From: Psychromonas sp030397575
GTDB taxonomy: Bacteria; Pseudomonadota; Gammaproteobacteria; Enterobacterales; Psychromonadaceae
Direction: 5' to 3' (one strand)
Assembly: GCF_046250175.1 (NCBI RefSeq)
Contig: NZ_CP176468.1
Length of the DNA: 64,000 bases
Position 1 is the first letter of the stretch. Every line of letters starts with the position of its first letter. Of this stretch, positions 63,052 to 64,000 are shown in pieces. Under the pieces are notes generated by a model. It was not told where the DNA came from. It saw only the letters and a list, made by a program, of their open reading frames with translations, and did not search any database. Both the position numbers and the translations under genes were made by a program.

Positions 63052-63921
63052 ATGCGTAATTTAGATTTAGATGCGCTTAGGTGTTTTGTATTAGGGGTTG
63101 AGTTAGGTAGTTTTGCACTTGCCTCTGAGCGACTTAATCGTTCGCCTTCTGCTGCCAGCGCGCAACTCAAAAAGCTGGAACAACAATGTAATAGTGCTTT
63201 AGTCACTAAAGTTGGCCGGCACCTCCAGCCAACAGAGTCAGGTGAAATCATATTGGCTTACGCTCGACGTATGCTGCAATTAAATGATGAAGCACTGCAA
63301 AGGCTAAAAGGAAATACGCTAGAGGGAAAAGTCGCCTTTGGCTTACAAGAAGATTTCAGTGAAGTGTTGTTATTAAAACTACTAGCCGCCTTTTCACGAT
63401 CTCACCCTCAATTACAGTTACAATCATTCGTTGGGCGCCACAAAGAACTAAACGAAGGAATACAAACTGGTGAATTAGACTTTTCATTAGGATGGGAAGG
63501 CGAAAAAAGCGCCCCCTACAGTGAATCCTTAGCAGAATTACCATTGCATTGGTATGGACCAGTAGATCCCCATTTACGAGAGGTAATACTGTCAAATAAA
63601 CCTTTGCCATTAGTTATGTTAGACGGTGCCTGTGGTATTAGACAACAAGCCATAGAGGCATTAGATCATCATGGTATTCCATGGAAAATTAATTTTGTGG
63701 GTAGAAGCTTAAGCAACTTATGGCGTGCGGTTGAGGCAGGATTAGGTGTAACAGTGCGGTCCTCTTTTGACCAACCTAATAGCATTAGCAAAGTAAACAG
63801 CTTGCCTAAATTAGGGAGCCTTAGAATGTGCCTTGATCGAAACCAATATCAGCTTAAAGAAGTACAACAACAGCTATACGATGAATTAAAACAACAACTT
63901 CAACATTACCTTGAAAGATAG
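63052..63921 (+). CDS. LysR-family transcriptional regulator
   Basis: 289 residues: HTH GSFALASERLNRSPSAASAQL and effector domain (LQEDFSEVLLLKLLAAF). The HTH start NLDLDALRCF is typical of the family. No obvious target is in the window; the only divergent neighbour is the 55-residue small ORF, and the gene downstream lies beyond the edge. Confidence 0.86.
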   Translation: MRNLDLDALRCFVLGVELGSFALASERLNRSPSAASAQLKKLEQQCNSALVTKVGRHLQPTESGEIILAYARRMLQLNDEALQRLKGNTLEGKVAFGLQEDFSEVLLLKLLAAFSRSHPQLQLQSFVGRHKELNEGIQTGELDFSLGWEGEKSAPYSESLAELPLHWYGPVDPHLREVILSNKPLPLVMLDGACGIRQQAIEALDHHGIPWKINFVGRSLSNLWRAVEAGLGVTVRSSFDQPNSISKVNSLPKLGSLRMCLDRNQYQLKEVQQQLYDELKQQLQHYLER

Positions 63922-64000
63922 GTTGCTATAACTCACTAAAAAGAGCGCCAATTTGGGCACCCTTTGAGAGATTTCTTATAAACACTAACGCAAAAAAACG

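Overview
The window is AT-rich (roughly 37% G+C by eye), densely coded and built of short operons. Its gene content points to a marine, possibly cold-adapted Gammaproteobacterium such as Psychromonas, Colwellia, Moritella or a Vibrio relative: PqiABC, a Zur zinc-starvation cluster, an Mrp Na+/H+ antiporter, TAXI-TRAP transport, a NspS/MbaA-type polyamine sensor and a Gamma-Mobile-Trio. The genus is inference.

1-6.9 kb is a signalling block. It holds the 3' part of a HAMP-GGDEF cyclase; an operon of CheY-like receiver, CheC-type phosphatase and PAS-GGDEF cyclase; and a PotD-like periplasmic protein next to a membrane GGDEF-EAL protein, the NspS-MbaA arrangement. 7-18.1 kb, all on the minus strand, is a catabolic block: chemoreceptor, LuxR regulator, M20 amidohydrolase, arginine-deiminase-type hydrolase, TIM-barrel epimerase, 2OG-Fe oxygenase, amino-acid ABC transporter with permease and ATPase fused, class II aldolase and 2-hydroxyacid dehydrogenase. 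I infer uptake of a guanidino or ureido compound, deimination, decarbamoylation, then breakdown of the carbon skeleton.

18.6-22.2 kb is pqiABC. 22.3-26 kb is a Zur-type zinc-scarcity operon (DUF1826, Fur-family regulator, dihydroorotase paralogue, COG0523 GTPase) with a candidate Zur box. 26-34.6 kb holds an EamA exporter with its LysR regulator, then a TAXI-TRAP transporter and a class V aminotransferase with a divergent LysR regulator. 34.7-40.5 kb is the Mrp antiporter operon with A and B fused. 41.1-44.2 kb has a decayed formate/nitrite-type transporter and acnA.

44.3-54.5 kb is a mobile island. It is flanked by two IS6-family remnants in the same orientation and holds the 3' half of a tRNA-Gly(UCC) gene, a truncated XRE regulator, hipBA with four evenly spaced HipB-type operators, and a four-gene operon: gmtX, gmtY, gmtZ and a gene for what looks like a DNA sliding-clamp (DnaN) homologue. 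The clamp-like gene beside the recombinase trio is the most unusual feature of the window.

54.5-64 kb is accessory: orphan antitoxins (one a HigA-like/ParS chimera), a duplicated terminator block, IS110 and IS3 scars, a split YdcZ-type transporter, an anchored metallo-beta-lactamase-fold hydrolase, an SDR enzyme, and regulators (three LysR, one HxlR), mostly divergent from their likely targets.
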